Below are positions 36,612 to 50,817 of a stretch of DNA of 64,000 nt, piece by piece. The translations under genes were made by a program, and so were the position numbers. The notes below the pieces were generated by a model. That model saw nothing but the letters and a program-made list of their open reading frames with translations, was not told the DNA's origin and made no database searches. The stretch's first letter is position 1, and every line of letters begins with the position of its first letter. This stretch comes from Fructilactobacillus hinvesii (GTDB lineage Bacteria; Bacillota; Bacilli; Lactobacillales; Lactobacillaceae). Where the stretch lies: contig NZ_CP097118.1 in the NCBI RefSeq assembly GCF_024029435.1, positions 1,364,001-1,428,000 of the forward strand, written 5' to 3'.

Positions 36612-37313
36612 TTACTGTTTTAAATAAAATTCAAAGCGTTCGGCCGCGTACTGGGTTTCGACAACCTCAAACGGCTGTTGATTAGCAAAGTAAGAGATTT
36701 GTTTCAGTTTCAAAATCGGTGCGCCAGGCTGAATTTGCAGCTGGTCGGCAACGGCCGGGGTGGCCAAGATTGCTGAGATGTACTGTTGGGCGTTGGCAGG
36801 GCTTTGCCCCCACCGTTCCTCTAAGGAGCGATAAAGGGACTTCGTGACCTCTGCCTGGCTCATGTCACTCACTAAGCGCGCTGCTACCACCGTGGTTTCT
36901 AGGCAAATGGGTTCGTCATCACCATAACGAAGGCGCTCCATCCGCAGCACCCGTTCACCGGGTTCCAATTGCAGTTGATTGGCTTCACGAAAGGTGGGTT
37001 CCACGATTCGGTAGGAGAGCGTCTTACTAGCAGGTTGCTTCCCCTGCGACAACATCGTCTCCGTAAAGCTCGAAATCCCCGACATGTGCTCTTGAACCTT
37101 TTGATTAGTAACAAAGGTCCCAGAGCCGGCCTTTCGTTTCAACAATCCCTCTTCAATCAACGTTCCAATCGCCTGACGGAGCGTCATTCGGCTCACTTGG
37201 TACTGCGCAGCCAGCTTCCGTTCGGCTGGCAGGCGCGTTCCGACCGGCCATTCTCCCCGCTCAATCTTGGTTTTGAGGTCATCATGAATTTGGATGTAAA
37301 CTGGAAGTGCCAT
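36612..37313 (-). CDS. GntR-family regulator, HutC/UTRA type
   Basis: The ATG at 37313 (MALPVYIQIHDDLKTKIERG) follows GAGGAGGATTCC, giving 233 residues. The N-terminal winged helix contains PVGTRLPAERKLAAQYQVSRMTLRQAIGTL and the wing GLLKRKAGSGTFV. The UTRA effector domain begins near residue 85 (SFTETMLSQGKQPASKTL) and ends QPFEVVETQYAAERFEFYL, which is the sugar-phosphate-binding type in relatives such as NagR. No target operon is adjacent, so its ligand and regulon cannot be deduced. It lies between tRNA-Gln and pncB. Confidence 0.9.
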   Translation of the reverse strand: MALPVYIQIHDDLKTKIERGEWPVGTRLPAERKLAAQYQVSRMTLRQAIGTLIEEGLLKRKAGSGTFVTNQKVQEHMSGISSFTETMLSQGKQPASKTLSYRIVEPTFREANQLQLEPGERVLRMERLRYGDDEPICLETTVVAARLVSDMSQAEVTKSLYRSLEERWGQSPANAQQYISAILATPAVADQLQIQPGAPILKLKQISYFANQQPFEVVETQYAAERFEFYLKQ

Positions 37314-37330
37314 GGAATCCTCCTCATTGT

Positions 37331-37363
37331 AAAAAAATACGACTGACAACCGTCAGTCGTATT
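37331..37363 (-). terminator. Terminator of the tRNA-Tyr/tRNA-Gln transcript
   Basis: AATACGACTGAC and GTCAGTCGTATT form a perfect stem over a 4-nt loop, followed on the minus strand by a T7 run. Confidence 0.9.
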
Positions 37364-37369
37364 CGTTAG

Positions 37370-37441
37370 TTGGGCTAGCTGGGTTCGAACCAGCGCATGC
37401 CAGGATCAAAACCTGGTGCCTTACCACTTGGCTATAGCCCA
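37370..37441 (-). tRNA. tRNA-Gln(TTG)
   Basis: A 72-nt cloverleaf with acceptor TGGGCTA/TAGCCCA and anticodon stem CCAGG/CCTGG around TTTTGAT, anticodon UUG. The T-arm is GCTGGTTCGAACCCAGC. Discriminator A; CCA is not encoded. Confidence 0.96.
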
Positions 37442-37450
37442 ATAATAAAA

Positions 37451-37533
37451 TGGAGGGGAGTGGATTCGAACCACCGAACCCGAAGGAGCGGATTTACAGT
37501 CCGCCGCGTTTAGCCAGACTTCGCTACCCCTCC
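37451..37533 (-). tRNA. tRNA-Tyr(GTA)
   Basis: An 83-nt class II tRNA with acceptor GGAGGGG/CTCCCCTCC region, a long variable arm (CTCCTTCGGGT...) and anticodon stem GCGGA/TCCGC around CTGTAAA, anticodon GUA. It is co-transcribed with tRNA-Gln. Confidence 0.96.
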
Positions 37534-37574
37534 GACATTCTTAGGTGATTCGCATCACCCAATCAACATATATT

Positions 37575-37603
37575 ATATTACCCAAAATCCGAGAAACCGT
37601 CAA
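37575..37603 (-). promoter_or_regulatory. Promoter of tRNA-Tyr-tRNA-Gln
   Basis: TTGACG (37598-37603) and TAATAT (37575-37580) on the minus strand are separated by 17 bp, about 42 bp upstream of tRNA-Tyr. Confidence 0.75.
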
Positions 37604-37612
37604 GGGAAAAAT

Positions 37613-37643
37613 AAAAAAAAGTCCTAAAAAATTTAGGACTTTT
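37613..37643 (-). terminator. Terminator of the peptide transporter gene
   Basis: AAAAGTCCTAAA-TTT-TTTAGGACTTTT with T8 on the minus strand, directly after the dtpT stop. Confidence 0.88.
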
Positions 37644-37653
37644 ACGGAGTGCT

Positions 37654-39126
37654 TTATCGTACCCCATCCATCAGCTTTTCAACTGGTTTAACGAGGAACA
37701 ATAAAATAATACTAATGACAACGGCAACTAATCCGATGACGGCAAAGTAACTAACCTCATTGCCTGGCGTGTAAAAACGGGCAATTTGGGAGTTAATTGC
37801 TTGCCCAGCGGCATCCCCTAGGAACCACATACTCATCATCTGAGCGCCAAAGGCCTTCGGAGCTAACTTAGTCGTAACCGACAAACCAATTGGTGAAATC
37901 AACATTTCGGCAATTTCGATGATGGCCCAGCTTCCAACTAACCAAAGCGGACTTACCATCGCGTGGGTGCCAAACAGCACCAGCGGAATGACCATAAAGA
38001 GGAACGATAACCCAGCAAAGAAGAGCCCGTAAGCAAACTTCTTCGGGGTGCTTGGTTGCCGCTTCCCCAACTTCGTCCACAGCCACACAAAGAGCGGTGT
38101 GTACAGCATGATGAACAGTGGGTTTAAGGATTGATACCAACTGGGGTTAATTTGTAACCACCCGAGGTTGTTGTTCGTTTGTTTTAAGGCAAACGTAGCG
38201 AGGATACTGGATCCGGATTCTTCAATGGCCCAGAAAATGGCCGCCCCGATGAACAACGGGATATAGGCCCATACCCGGGAACGTTCCACCTTGGTCACCT
38301 TTTTACTCCGTAACATGATAATAAAGTAAATCACGGGGGTCACCAGCGCCAGAATACTCAAGACACTAACGAAACTATCGAGGGTTAAAATGCCAGTAAA
38401 GTGCATTACGATTAAAACGGCAGCAAAAGCAATTAACCCCAGCACAATCCACAGGGAAATCTTAGCCAATTCATCACGCTGAATGGGATCAGTCGGATGC
38501 ATGCCATCGTCACCAAGGTACTTTTTGCCACCGTAGTAGTAAAAGATTAATCCGATTAACATTCCCACGGCAGCAAATGAAAATCCAAAGTGATAACTAA
38601 CCGAACTGGCTCCCCAACCACAGACGAACGGAGCGATAAAGGCACCGAGGTTAATGGCAAAGGTGAAGATGGTAAAGGCACTATCCCGACGGGTATCCGT
38701 CTTAGAGTACAGATTCCCCACCATGTCAGAAATGTTCGGCTTCAAACATCCCGTTCCCAGCGTAATCAGCGCGATGGAAGCAAACAACCCAATTATGCCA
38801 ATTGGTAATGCCAAGGCGATGTGCCCTAACATGATCAAAATTCCACCGGTAAAGACGGTCCGGCGACTTCCTAAAATGCGGTCACTAACGTAACCCCCAA
38901 AGACGGACGCCAAATACACCAGCGCTCCGTAAATCGACATAATCGATAATCCGGTCGTTTGGGAGAGTCCCAATCCACCTTGAGTGGCAGCGGAAACCAT
39001 GTAGTACAACAGGATGGCCCGCATCCCATAGTAACTAAATCGTTCCCAAAATTCGGTACCTGCTAGGTACTGTAATCCCTTAGGTTGACCAAAAAACGCA
39101 TGGTCAACGTCGTGTTTTTGTTCCAT
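37654..39126 (-). CDS. dtpT: Proton-dependent di/tripeptide transporter (POT/PTR2 family)
   Basis: The 490-residue membrane protein has about 14 helices and the POT signature FWERFSYYGMRAILLYYM (ExxERFxYY) near residue 28. The second signature region GTGCLKPNISDMVGNLY lies near 127. In lactic acid bacteria DtpT imports di- and tripeptides that feed peptidases such as PepC in this window. The ATG follows AGGAGGTTCTTAG. Its promoter overlaps a long perfect palindrome (39163-39206), suggesting operator control. Confidence 0.93.
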   Translation of the reverse strand: MEQKHDVDHAFFGQPKGLQYLAGTEFWERFSYYGMRAILLYYMVSAATQGGLGLSQTTGLSIMSIYGALVYLASVFGGYVSDRILGSRRTVFTGGILIMLGHIALALPIGIIGLFASIALITLGTGCLKPNISDMVGNLYSKTDTRRDSAFTIFTFAINLGAFIAPFVCGWGASSVSYHFGFSFAAVGMLIGLIFYYYGGKKYLGDDGMHPTDPIQRDELAKISLWIVLGLIAFAAVLIVMHFTGILTLDSFVSVLSILALVTPVIYFIIMLRSKKVTKVERSRVWAYIPLFIGAAIFWAIEESGSSILATFALKQTNNNLGWLQINPSWYQSLNPLFIMLYTPLFVWLWTKLGKRQPSTPKKFAYGLFFAGLSFLFMVIPLVLFGTHAMVSPLWLVGSWAIIEIAEMLISPIGLSVTTKLAPKAFGAQMMSMWFLGDAAGQAINSQIARFYTPGNEVSYFAVIGLVAVVISIILLFLVKPVEKLMDGVR

Positions 39127-39162
39127 CTAAGAACCTCCTATTCTGGTTTGCTCCAAAATAAC

Positions 39163-39206
39163 AATCTCTTCTTAACTAATTGTTAAGTATTAGTTAAGAA
39201 GAGATT
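39163..39206. repeat. 18-bp perfect inverted repeat overlapping the dtpT promoter
   Basis: Arms AATCTCTTCTTAACTAAT (39163-39180) and its exact complement (39189-39206) enclose TGTTAAGT. The distal arm overlaps the -10 box of dtpT. Read from glnA the hairpin is followed by GTTATTTT, so it may double as the glnA terminator. Confidence 0.8.
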
Positions 39207-39232
39207 ATACAGGAGCTAATTTTTATTTACAA
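39204..39232 (-). promoter_or_regulatory. Promoter of dtpT
   Basis: TTGTAA (39227-39232) and a perfect TATAAT (39204-39209) are 17 bp apart on the minus strand. Confidence 0.7.
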
Positions 39233-39238
39233 TCTTTT

Positions 39239-40585
39239 TTAGAGCAAATCGAGGTACCGGTTTCGTTCCCATTGAGAAACATTTTGACTGTAAGCGGTCC
39301 ATTCCATGTTCTTAGCATCTAAGAAGTTTTGGTAAATGTGAGGACCCATAGCGTCTTTCATTAATTGGTCAGCTTCAAAGTTTTGTAAAGCATCGTGTAA
39401 CGTGGATGGTAATTTTTGAATGTGATCTAACTTCAATTCTTCCCCATCCATGCTGTAAATGTTCCGGTCAATCGGATCGTCTGGCGTAATCTTGTTCTTG
39501 ATTCCATCTAAACCAGCTTCCAAGATAGCAGCAACAGCTAAGTATGGATTAGCAGATGGGTCCACGCTCCGTAATTCTAGACGAGTTCCCTTGCCCCGTG
39601 CGATTGGAACCCGAACCATTGGGGAACGGTTGGCACCGGACCACGCAATGTAAACGGGTGCTTCAAAACCGGGTACTAGTCGTTTGTAGGAGTTAACGGT
39701 TGGGTTGCAGACCGCCGTTAAGGCTTTGGCGTGTTTCAATAACCCACCTAAGAAGTAGTAAGCCGTTTGGGAGAGTTGATCTTCCCCGTTTTCATCAAAG
39801 AAGGCATTTTTGCCATCTTTATCGAAGAGGGACATGTTCATGTGCATTCCGGAACCATTGACCCCGTTCAGTGGTTTGGGCATGAAAGTAGCGTATAAGC
39901 CGTAACGACGAGCCACCGTCTTAACCACCATCTTGAAGGTTTGGATGTGATCAGCAGCGCGAATTGCGTCATCATATTCAAAGTCAATTTCGTGTTGACC
40001 AGGAGCAACTTCGTGGTGAGAAGCTTCGACGTTAAAGCCCATTTTTTCCAGTTCTAGCACCATGTCACGCCGAACGTTAGCAGCGAGGTCCATTGGAGCT
40101 AAGTCAAAGTAACTTCCTTGGTCGTTTAATTTCTTCGTGGGACGGCCATTTTCATCCATTTCAAACAGGAAGAATTCTGGTTCTGGTCCAATGTTAAAGT
40201 CACTAAAGCCTAGTTCACGCATTTCAGCTAAGACCCGCATCAAGTTGTTACGAGGGTCTCCAGCAAATTGTTCACCATCGGCAGTGTGAACGCTACAAGT
40301 TAAACGAGCCACCTTACCATGTTCATCACCCCAAGGAAAGACCATCCAGGTTGATAAATCTGGTTGTAAGTACATGTCACTTTCTTCAATCCGTACAAAA
40401 CCATCGATTGAAGAACCATCAAACATTAATTTCCCGGCTAAGAGTTGTTCTAATTGGCTAATTGGAACTTCCACGTTTTTGACCGTCCCTAAGAGGTCAG
40501 TAAACATTAACCGTAAAAAGCGAACATCCTCGTCTTTTACCATCCTTTTGATATCGTCTGGGGTGTACTCTCTTGTTTTGTTCAT
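39239..40585 (-). CDS. glnA: Glutamine synthetase, type I
   Basis: GlnA condenses glutamate and ammonia, and in Firmicutes the feedback-inhibited form activates GlnR binding. The 448-residue protein has [44 protein letters not shown], and [18 protein letters not shown]. The length fits the Gram-positive GSI-alpha type, which has no adenylylation site. It lies 29 bp after glnR in the glnRA operon under a GlnR box at 41047-41063. Confidence 0.97.
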   Translation of the reverse strand: MNKTREYTPDDIKRMVKDEDVRFLRLMFTDLLGTVKNVEVPISQLEQLLAGKLMFDGSSIDGFVRIEESDMYLQPDLSTWMVFPWGDEHGKVARLTCSVHTADGEQFAGDPRNNLMRVLAEMRELGFSDFNIGPEPEFFLFEMDENGRPTKKLNDQGSYFDLAPMDLAANVRRDMVLELEKMGFNVEASHHEVAPGQHEIDFEYDDAIRAADHIQTFKMVVKTVARRYGLYATFMPKPLNGVNGSGMHMNMSLFDKDGKNAFFDENGEDQLSQTAYYFLGGLLKHAKALTAVCNPTVNSYKRLVPGFEAPVYIAWSGANRSPMVRVPIARGKGTRLELRSVDPSANPYLAVAAILEAGLDGIKNKITPDDPIDRNIYSMDGEELKLDHIQKLPSTLHDALQNFEADQLMKDAMGPHIYQNFLDAKNMEWTAYSQNVSQWERNRYLDLL

Positions 40586-40614
40586 ACTCCTACTCCTTCT
40601 ATCGTTATCCTGGG

Positions 40615-40986
40615 TTAAAATTGTGAGTCGTTGTTAGGGTATAAGCCACCGGCCTTTAAGATATCTTTGCGCAGGTACTGCCGCACTTTGCGGTCACTAA
40701 AGCTTTGCTGCTTAGCAGCTTGTTTTTGGGATCGGCGTAATTGCTGTTTTTCGTAAACTCGTTTGATTTGTTCGATATTCATTCCTTCATCTAGATAATC
40801 TTTGATTTCTAAAATCCGGTCGATATCATCTAACGAATATAAGCGCCGATTACTCTTCGTCCGTTCAGAATGAACTAAACCACTATCATCGTAGTATCTA
40901 ATCTGGCGTGCCGTGAGTGATGTCAACTTCATGACCGTTCCCATGGGCAAAACTGCCAAAGATCGTCTTAATTCCTTTTCACTCAT
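40615..40986 (-). CDS. glnR: MerR-family nitrogen regulator GlnR
   Basis: GlnR represses glnRA and other nitrogen genes when glutamine is in excess. The 123-residue product has a winged-helix MerR domain with [53 protein letters not shown], and a short C-terminal tail that responds to glutamine synthetase in relatives. The match to TnrA-like proteins is less good because of gene order. It is autoregulated, judging by the perfect GlnR box upstream. Confidence 0.96.
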   Translation of the reverse strand: MSEKELRRSLAVLPMGTVMKLTSLTARQIRYYDDSGLVHSERTKSNRRLYSLDDIDRILEIKDYLDEGMNIEQIKRVYEKQQLRRSQKQAAKQQSFSDRKVRQYLRKDILKAGGLYPNNDSQF

Positions 40987-41010
40987 ATCAACAACCCCTC
41001 ATTGTCTGCA

Positions 41011-41039
41011 ATCTTAAACTTAAACAGCCAGTGGGTCAA
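41011..41039 (-). promoter_or_regulatory. Promoter of glnRA
   Basis: TTGACC (41034-41039) and TAAGAT (41011-41016) on the minus strand are separated by 17 bp, just downstream of the GlnR box. Confidence 0.7.
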
Positions 41040-41046
41040 CGATTAA

Positions 41047-41063
41047 TGTCACGTTTTGTAACA
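41047..41063 (-). promoter_or_regulatory. GlnR/TnrA operator
   Basis: TGTCACGTTTTGTAACA fits TGTNA-N7-TNACA exactly. Its centre is about 18 bp upstream of the -35 of glnRA. Confidence 0.9.
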
Positions 41064-41069
41064 TCGACA

Positions 41070-41106
41070 AAAAAGCAGTCTGACGATGAACGTCAAACTG
41101 CTTTTC
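41070..41106 (-). terminator. Terminator of the rRNA-tRNA operon
   Basis: GAAAAGCAGT-TGACG and CGTCA-ACTGCTTTT pair with one mismatched position, ending in T6, after tRNA-Thr. Confidence 0.85.
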
Positions 41107-41116
41107 AATTTAGAAG

Positions 41117-41189
41117 TGCCGACTAGAGGATTCGAACCTCCGACCTCCGGTTTACGATGCCGATGCTCTACCAACTGAGCTAAGTCGGC
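41117..41189 (-). tRNA. tRNA-Thr(CGT)
   Basis: A 73-nt cloverleaf with acceptor GCCGACT/AGTCGGC, D-arm GCTC/GAGC and anticodon loop ATCGTAA, anticodon CGU for ACG. The anticodon stem TCGGC/ACCGG has a C-A mismatch at 31-39, which is unusual. It is the last gene of the rRNA operon. Confidence 0.9.
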
Positions 41190-41233
41190 GAAACTAAGTT
41201 TATTCATGATGGAACTAACTAGATAGTTCCGAA

Positions 41234-41306
41234 CTCCGACAGGCGGGCTCGAACCGTCGACAACCTGATTAACAGTCAGGTGCTCTACCAACTGAGCTAT
41301 GTCGGA
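41234..41306 (-). tRNA. tRNA-Asn(GTT)
   Basis: A 73-nt cloverleaf with acceptor TCCGACA/TGTCGGA, anticodon stem CCTGA/TCAGG around CTGTTAA, anticodon GUU, and the expected G discriminator. The T-stem GACGG/CCGCC contains an A-C mismatch. It lies 7 bp after 5S rRNA. Confidence 0.93.
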
Positions 41307-41312
41307 ATAATC

Positions 41313-41429
41313 GCGTGGCAACGTCCTATCCTCGCAGGGGGCGATCCCCCAACTACTTTTGGCGTGCTAAAGCTTAACTGCTGTGTTCGGCATGGGAACA
41401 GGTGTATCCTTTAGGCTATCGCCACCACA
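41313..41429 (-). rRNA. rrf: 5S ribosomal RNA
   Basis: The minus strand reads GTGGTGGCGATAGCC...CACCTGTTCCCATGCCGAACACAG...GTTGCCACGC, the conserved 5S domains. It is about 117 nt. Ends are estimated from the closing helix. Confidence 0.95.
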
Positions 41430-41452
41430 CTCTGAGTGAACTTCGTTCCCTC

Positions 41453-41475
41453 AAAACTAGCTAATATTATTTTCT
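41453..41475 (-). other. 3' half of the pre-23S rRNA processing stem
   Basis: AGAAAATAATATTA-CTAGTTTT on the minus strand is complementary to 44527-44549 upstream of 23S (one mismatch). The pair brackets 23S and should be the RNase III/Mini-III substrate. Confidence 0.85.
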
Positions 41476-41500
41476 TCCGATTTTACCACTGCACTTTACT

Positions 41501-44415
<2,915 letters not shown>

Positions 44416-44526
44416 TATAATCCTACGGATTATAAATTATTGAGTTTAGCGATTAAACACATTAAAAAACTCAAATTACACAATGGTTTTCTCGGTTAAA
44501 ATTATATCAATCAATATAATTCTTAC

Positions 44527-44549
44527 AGAAAATAATATTATCTAGTTTT
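44527..44549 (-). other. 5' half of the pre-23S rRNA processing stem
   Basis: AAAACTAG-TAATATTATTTTCT on the minus strand pairs with 41453-41475. It follows a boxA-like GTTCTTTGAAAACT in the 16S-23S spacer. The 211-bp spacer (44416-44626) contains no tRNA gene. Confidence 0.85.
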
Positions 44550-44579
44550 CAAAGAACCAAGTTTGAGAGTAATCCTCTC

Positions 44580-44600
44580 AAAACTAAACAAGACTTTGAT
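44580..44600 (-). other. 3' half of the pre-16S rRNA processing stem
   Basis: ATCAAAGTCTTGTTTAGTTTT on the minus strand pairs with 46309-46329 upstream of 16S over 21 positions, two of them G-U. Confidence 0.85.
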
Positions 44601-44621
44601 CGGTGTAAAGTTCCGTATTAT

Positions 44622-46206
<1,585 letters not shown>

Positions 46207-46308
46207 TGAGAACTTTACTAGCTCTACTTTATTTGTTAATTAAGCGAATTGACTTCGCAAATGTTTAATTTTTAAACACTAGTTTAAAAATTCCTTACAC
46301 TTTTTGTA

Positions 46309-46329
46309 ATCAAAATCTTGTTCAGTTTT
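46309..46329 (-). other. 5' half of the pre-16S rRNA processing stem, next to boxA
   Basis: AAAACTGAACAAGATTTTGAT follows the boxA-like GTTCTTTGAAAACT in the leader and pairs with 44580-44600. The rest of the leader (46207-46362) shows only AT-rich short repeats. Confidence 0.85.
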
Positions 46330-46368
46330 CAAAGAACTACTTTAGCACTGCTCTTCAGCGCATTTACT

Positions 46369-46397
46369 ATAATAAGGCCTTTCAAAATAAATGTCAA
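46369..46397 (-). promoter_or_regulatory. rRNA operon promoter
   Basis: A consensus TTGACA (46392-46397), 17-bp spacer and TATTAT (46369-46374) on the minus strand. Only one promoter is evident, about 160 bp upstream of 16S and 29 bp after the pnuC stop. Confidence 0.9.
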
Positions 46398-46425
46398 CAA
46401 TTTATTGCAACTTTTTTTCAAATTC

Positions 46426-47163
46426 TTAGCACTGCAACTCGGGGTTTTTAACAAACCACCGGTAAGACCCATACAAACCGTTGACCAATTTAATCACTTC
46501 TAAAGCTAACATGGAAGCCGAAGCGGGACTCAAAATCTGAAATTGACGGTACCAGATGACTAAACTAACCACGTCCCAAGCGATCCAAATCAACCACTGG
46601 GACCGATACCCCCCAAGCATTAATAACATCCCCATCACACTCAACGGTAGCAAACAAGCATCAAGATAAATTTGGGTTCCGTGTAATTGCTTACTAAAGC
46701 CTAAGACAATTAAATATAAAGCTACCAACCCTACCAGGACCAGCAAAATTTGCCACTTTTTTAACTTACGGGGTTGCAAAAAGCGTTGTTGTGTTTGAGT
46801 TTGCAGTTCTTTCCCCCACCAAAAGATTCCTAACGTTTGGGTAACTAAATAGTACAAATTAGTTGCTAAGTCCCCAATCAAGCGATTTTGCCAGTCAATT
46901 ACTAAAAATAGTAATGATTCCAAAATCCCCCAACTGTAATTAGTAATTTTACCCTCATCACAGAGCATCAAGTTCACCACGCTAAAAATACTAGCGGAGA
47001 CCGATAACCAACCAATCAAACTAGTATATTCTCGACTAATTCCAAAAACGATGATGATAATCACTAAATTAATCGTTAACAATAGCTTTGTCGCTGGCTG
47101 CAAATGGCGTAAGTCCAATAAATTTTCCCGCCAACTAAAAGTTCTTCGGACTGCATCCCACAT
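46426..47163 (-). CDS. pnuC: PnuC-type nicotinamide riboside/NMN transporter
   Basis: The 245-residue protein has about seven to eight membrane helices. The PnuC hallmarks are visible near the end: QWLIWIAWDVVSLVIWYRQ (the tryptophan-rich substrate site) and NGLYGSYRWFVKN; an N-terminal WLSVSASIFSVVNLMLCDEGK corresponds to the first half of the SWEET-like repeat. I start at the ATG at 47163, 8 nt behind GGAG, rather than a GTG three codons earlier. It complements pncB-nadE as NAD precursor uptake. There is no terminator before the rRNA promoter. Confidence 0.85.
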   Translation of the reverse strand: MWDAVRRTFSWRENLLDLRHLQPATKLLLTINLVIIIIVFGISREYTSLIGWLSVSASIFSVVNLMLCDEGKITNYSWGILESLLFLVIDWQNRLIGDLATNLYYLVTQTLGIFWWGKELQTQTQQRFLQPRKLKKWQILLVLVGLVALYLIVLGFSKQLHGTQIYLDACLLPLSVMGMLLMLGGYRSQWLIWIAWDVVSLVIWYRQFQILSPASASMLALEVIKLVNGLYGSYRWFVKNPELQC

Positions 47164-47192
47164 TTTGATCACTCCATTTAATTTACCAAAAT

Positions 47193-47225
47193 AAAAACCC
47201 TTTAAGTTTACCTTAAAGGGTTTTT
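47193..47225 (-). terminator. Terminator after lysS
   Basis: AAAAACCCTTTAAG and CTTAAAGGGTTTTT pair with a short loop between lysS and pnuC; T5 on either strand. Confidence 0.88.
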
Positions 47226-47243
47226 CATTACTACTAATTATCC

Positions 47244-48785
<1,542 letters not shown>

Positions 48786-48825
48786 CTAAAACTAATTCGC
48801 TAGTTTAATTCTATCATAGAACCAA

Positions 48826-49848
48826 TTAGCCTTGTACGGATGCCTGCCGTTTTTTCTGCCGGGCCTCTGTTTTAGCGACAAAGTCATCCATGATTTGCAT
48901 CATTTCTGCTTCGGTATCGGCACTGGTTAAGGCCACCTTGGTCCGCGCTGAGTGGGACAGACCCTTTAAGTAATAGGGAGCATGTCCCCGGAACTGATGG
49001 GCACCAACGTATTCACCCTTAAGTTCCACCAACCGGTGCAGGTGTTCCTTGGCAACCTGCATCTGTTCTTCGACACTCGGTTTCGGTAAAATTTCACCGG
49101 TTTCTAGGTAGTGGTTAACCTGGGTTAAGATCCAGGGATTTCCTTCCACGGCTCGAGCCATCATGACGGCCGTTGCTCCCACTTCATCAAGCATTTGCTT
49201 TGCCATTTGTGGAGTAGTAACGTCTCCATTGCCAATGAACGGGATCGTAAGCGCATCCGCCACTTCCTTTAAAATTTCCCAGTTGGCGTGGCCCCGATAC
49301 ATCTGTTCCCGGGTCCGGCCGTGCATTGCCACAGCTGCAGCGCCCGCTTTTTCGGCAGCAAGCGCGTTTTGGACGGCATAGATGTGGTCATCATCCCATC
49401 CGGTCCGCATTTTAACCGTCACTGGTTTACGAACGGCGGCGGTTACGGCAGAGACCATTTCATACACCTTATCGGGATTCAAGAGCCAGCGAGCTCCCGC
49501 TTCACACTTAATTACCTTATTAACGGGACAACCCATGTTGATGTCAATGATGTCAGCCGCCGTCTTTTGGTCAATGAATTTAGCAGCCTCCACCAGCGTT
49601 TCCTGGTTCCCCCCAAAGATTTGGATGCTCATTGGGTGTTCTTCGGCTTCCACGTTCGTCATGTCGAGGGTTTTTTGGTTTTTAAACATAATTCCCTTGT
49701 CAGAAATCATTTCACACACTACCAGCCCGGCACCAAATTTTTTGCAAATCACCCGAAAGGCAGAATTCGTTACCCCTGCCATGGGGGCTACTACCAACGG
49801 GTTATCAATCTTTACGTTCCCAATTTTCCAACTACGATCTTTACTCAT
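48826..49848 (-). CDS. dusB: tRNA-dihydrouridine synthase DusB
   Basis: DusB uses FMN to reduce uridines in the tRNA D-loop. The product has 340 residues from the ATG at 49848 (MSKDRSWKIGN), which overlaps the hslO stop by 8 bp; an upstream start four codons earlier is possible. The TIM-barrel motifs are VVAPMAGVTNSAFRVICKKFGAG, MGCPVNKVIKCEAGA (active-site Cys) and GNGDVTTPQMAKQML. Ribosome-site spacing is poor, so coupled translation with hslO is likely. Confidence 0.95.
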   Translation of the reverse strand: MSKDRSWKIGNVKIDNPLVVAPMAGVTNSAFRVICKKFGAGLVVCEMISDKGIMFKNQKTLDMTNVEAEEHPMSIQIFGGNQETLVEAAKFIDQKTAADIIDINMGCPVNKVIKCEAGARWLLNPDKVYEMVSAVTAAVRKPVTVKMRTGWDDDHIYAVQNALAAEKAGAAAVAMHGRTREQMYRGHANWEILKEVADALTIPFIGNGDVTTPQMAKQMLDEVGATAVMMARAVEGNPWILTQVNHYLETGEILPKPSVEEQMQVAKEHLHRLVELKGEYVGAHQFRGHAPYYLKGLSHSARTKVALTSADTEAEMMQIMDDFVAKTEARQKKRQASVQG

Positions 49849-50752
49849 GGTTTTCGTCATCCTTTGTTTGCTTGTTTAAAATGTTCACGAGGTCATCCTC
49901 AGAAAAATCATACTTGCTTCCACAGAAATTGCAAACCACTTCGGCCCCGTGATCCTCATCAATCAACTGTTGGAGGTCTTTACGACCGATTCCAGCTAGC
50001 CGACCAGCAAACTTTTCTTTTGAACAATCACAGTAAAAAGAAACCGGTAGGTGCTGCAAAATTTTCACGTTATCCGTTCCAAATAAAACATCGATCAAGT
50101 GGTCCGGATGAGGATCTTCCTTTAGGGTCGTTGCAATGCCTGGTAGTGTCTTTAACCGTTCTTCCAGTTGGGAGATGGCATCTTCGTCTGCCCCGGGCAT
50201 CGTTTGAATCAGGTAGCCCCCGGCGACTTCAACCTCATCGGATTGGTTTACCTCCACAGAAACTCCAAGCGCCGACGGAATTTGTTCCGACTTAGCAAGG
50301 TAATAGGCAAAGTCGTCTCCAATCTTGCCACTCACTAACGGAACACTACTAGCATAAGGTTCAGTTCCTCCTTGGTTCTTTAAAACCTCTAAAAAGCCAT
50401 CCTGACCGACTCCAGATGCTACGTCAATTTCTCCAGCCGCGGTTCGGGGCAAATCGACATCCGGATGCTGGGCATATCCCTTCACATGACCGTCCGCATC
50501 TGCATCAATCAACATGCCGCCCACCGGTCCTTGCCCGTTCAGACGAACCGTCAGTCCTTCCTTTCCTTTGAGAGCTGAATTAGCTAATAAAAGACTGGCA
50601 ACTAGAGCCCGACCTAATGCCGCTGTTGACGTGCTTTGTAGGTTATGAGAACTTTGGGCGGTTTTAACGACATCCGTTGCGTTAACGGCTAACACCCGAA
50701 AGTTTTGATCATTTGTAAGTGCTTTGACTAGTTGATCTTGATTAGTGGTCAT
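49841..50752 (-). CDS. hslO: Redox-regulated chaperone Hsp33
   Basis: Hsp33 is activated by oxidation and unfolding. The ATG at 50752 (MTTNQDQLVKALTNDQNFRV) follows AAAAGGAGAGAAATT and gives 303 residues. The C-terminal zinc site is intact, as YCDCSKEK (CxC) and VCNFCGSKY (CxxC). The next upstream gene is ftsH and dusB overlaps its end. Confidence 0.96.
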   Translation of the reverse strand: MTTNQDQLVKALTNDQNFRVLAVNATDVVKTAQSSHNLQSTSTAALGRALVASLLLANSALKGKEGLTVRLNGQGPVGGMLIDADADGHVKGYAQHPDVDLPRTAAGEIDVASGVGQDGFLEVLKNQGGTEPYASSVPLVSGKIGDDFAYYLAKSEQIPSALGVSVEVNQSDEVEVAGGYLIQTMPGADEDAISQLEERLKTLPGIATTLKEDPHPDHLIDVLFGTDNVKILQHLPVSFYCDCSKEKFAGRLAGIGRKDLQQLIDEDHGAEVVCNFCGSKYDFSEDDLVNILNKQTKDDENHE

Positions 50753-50817
50753 AATTTCTCTCCTTTTGGCTTCATTCGAAAAGAGCGCAAGCATTTCTGC
50801 TTACGTTCTTCATCGAG

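Noticed and set aside
41070-41310. An 90-residue open frame covering the two tRNA genes
   Set aside because: It is an accidental frame through tRNA-Asn and tRNA-Thr; both cloverleaves are clear.
49288-50295. Long plus-strand open frame of 335 codons opposite dusB and hslO
   Set aside because: It is antisense to two conserved genes, begins without a convincing ribosome site and its product resembles no protein; a shadow frame.
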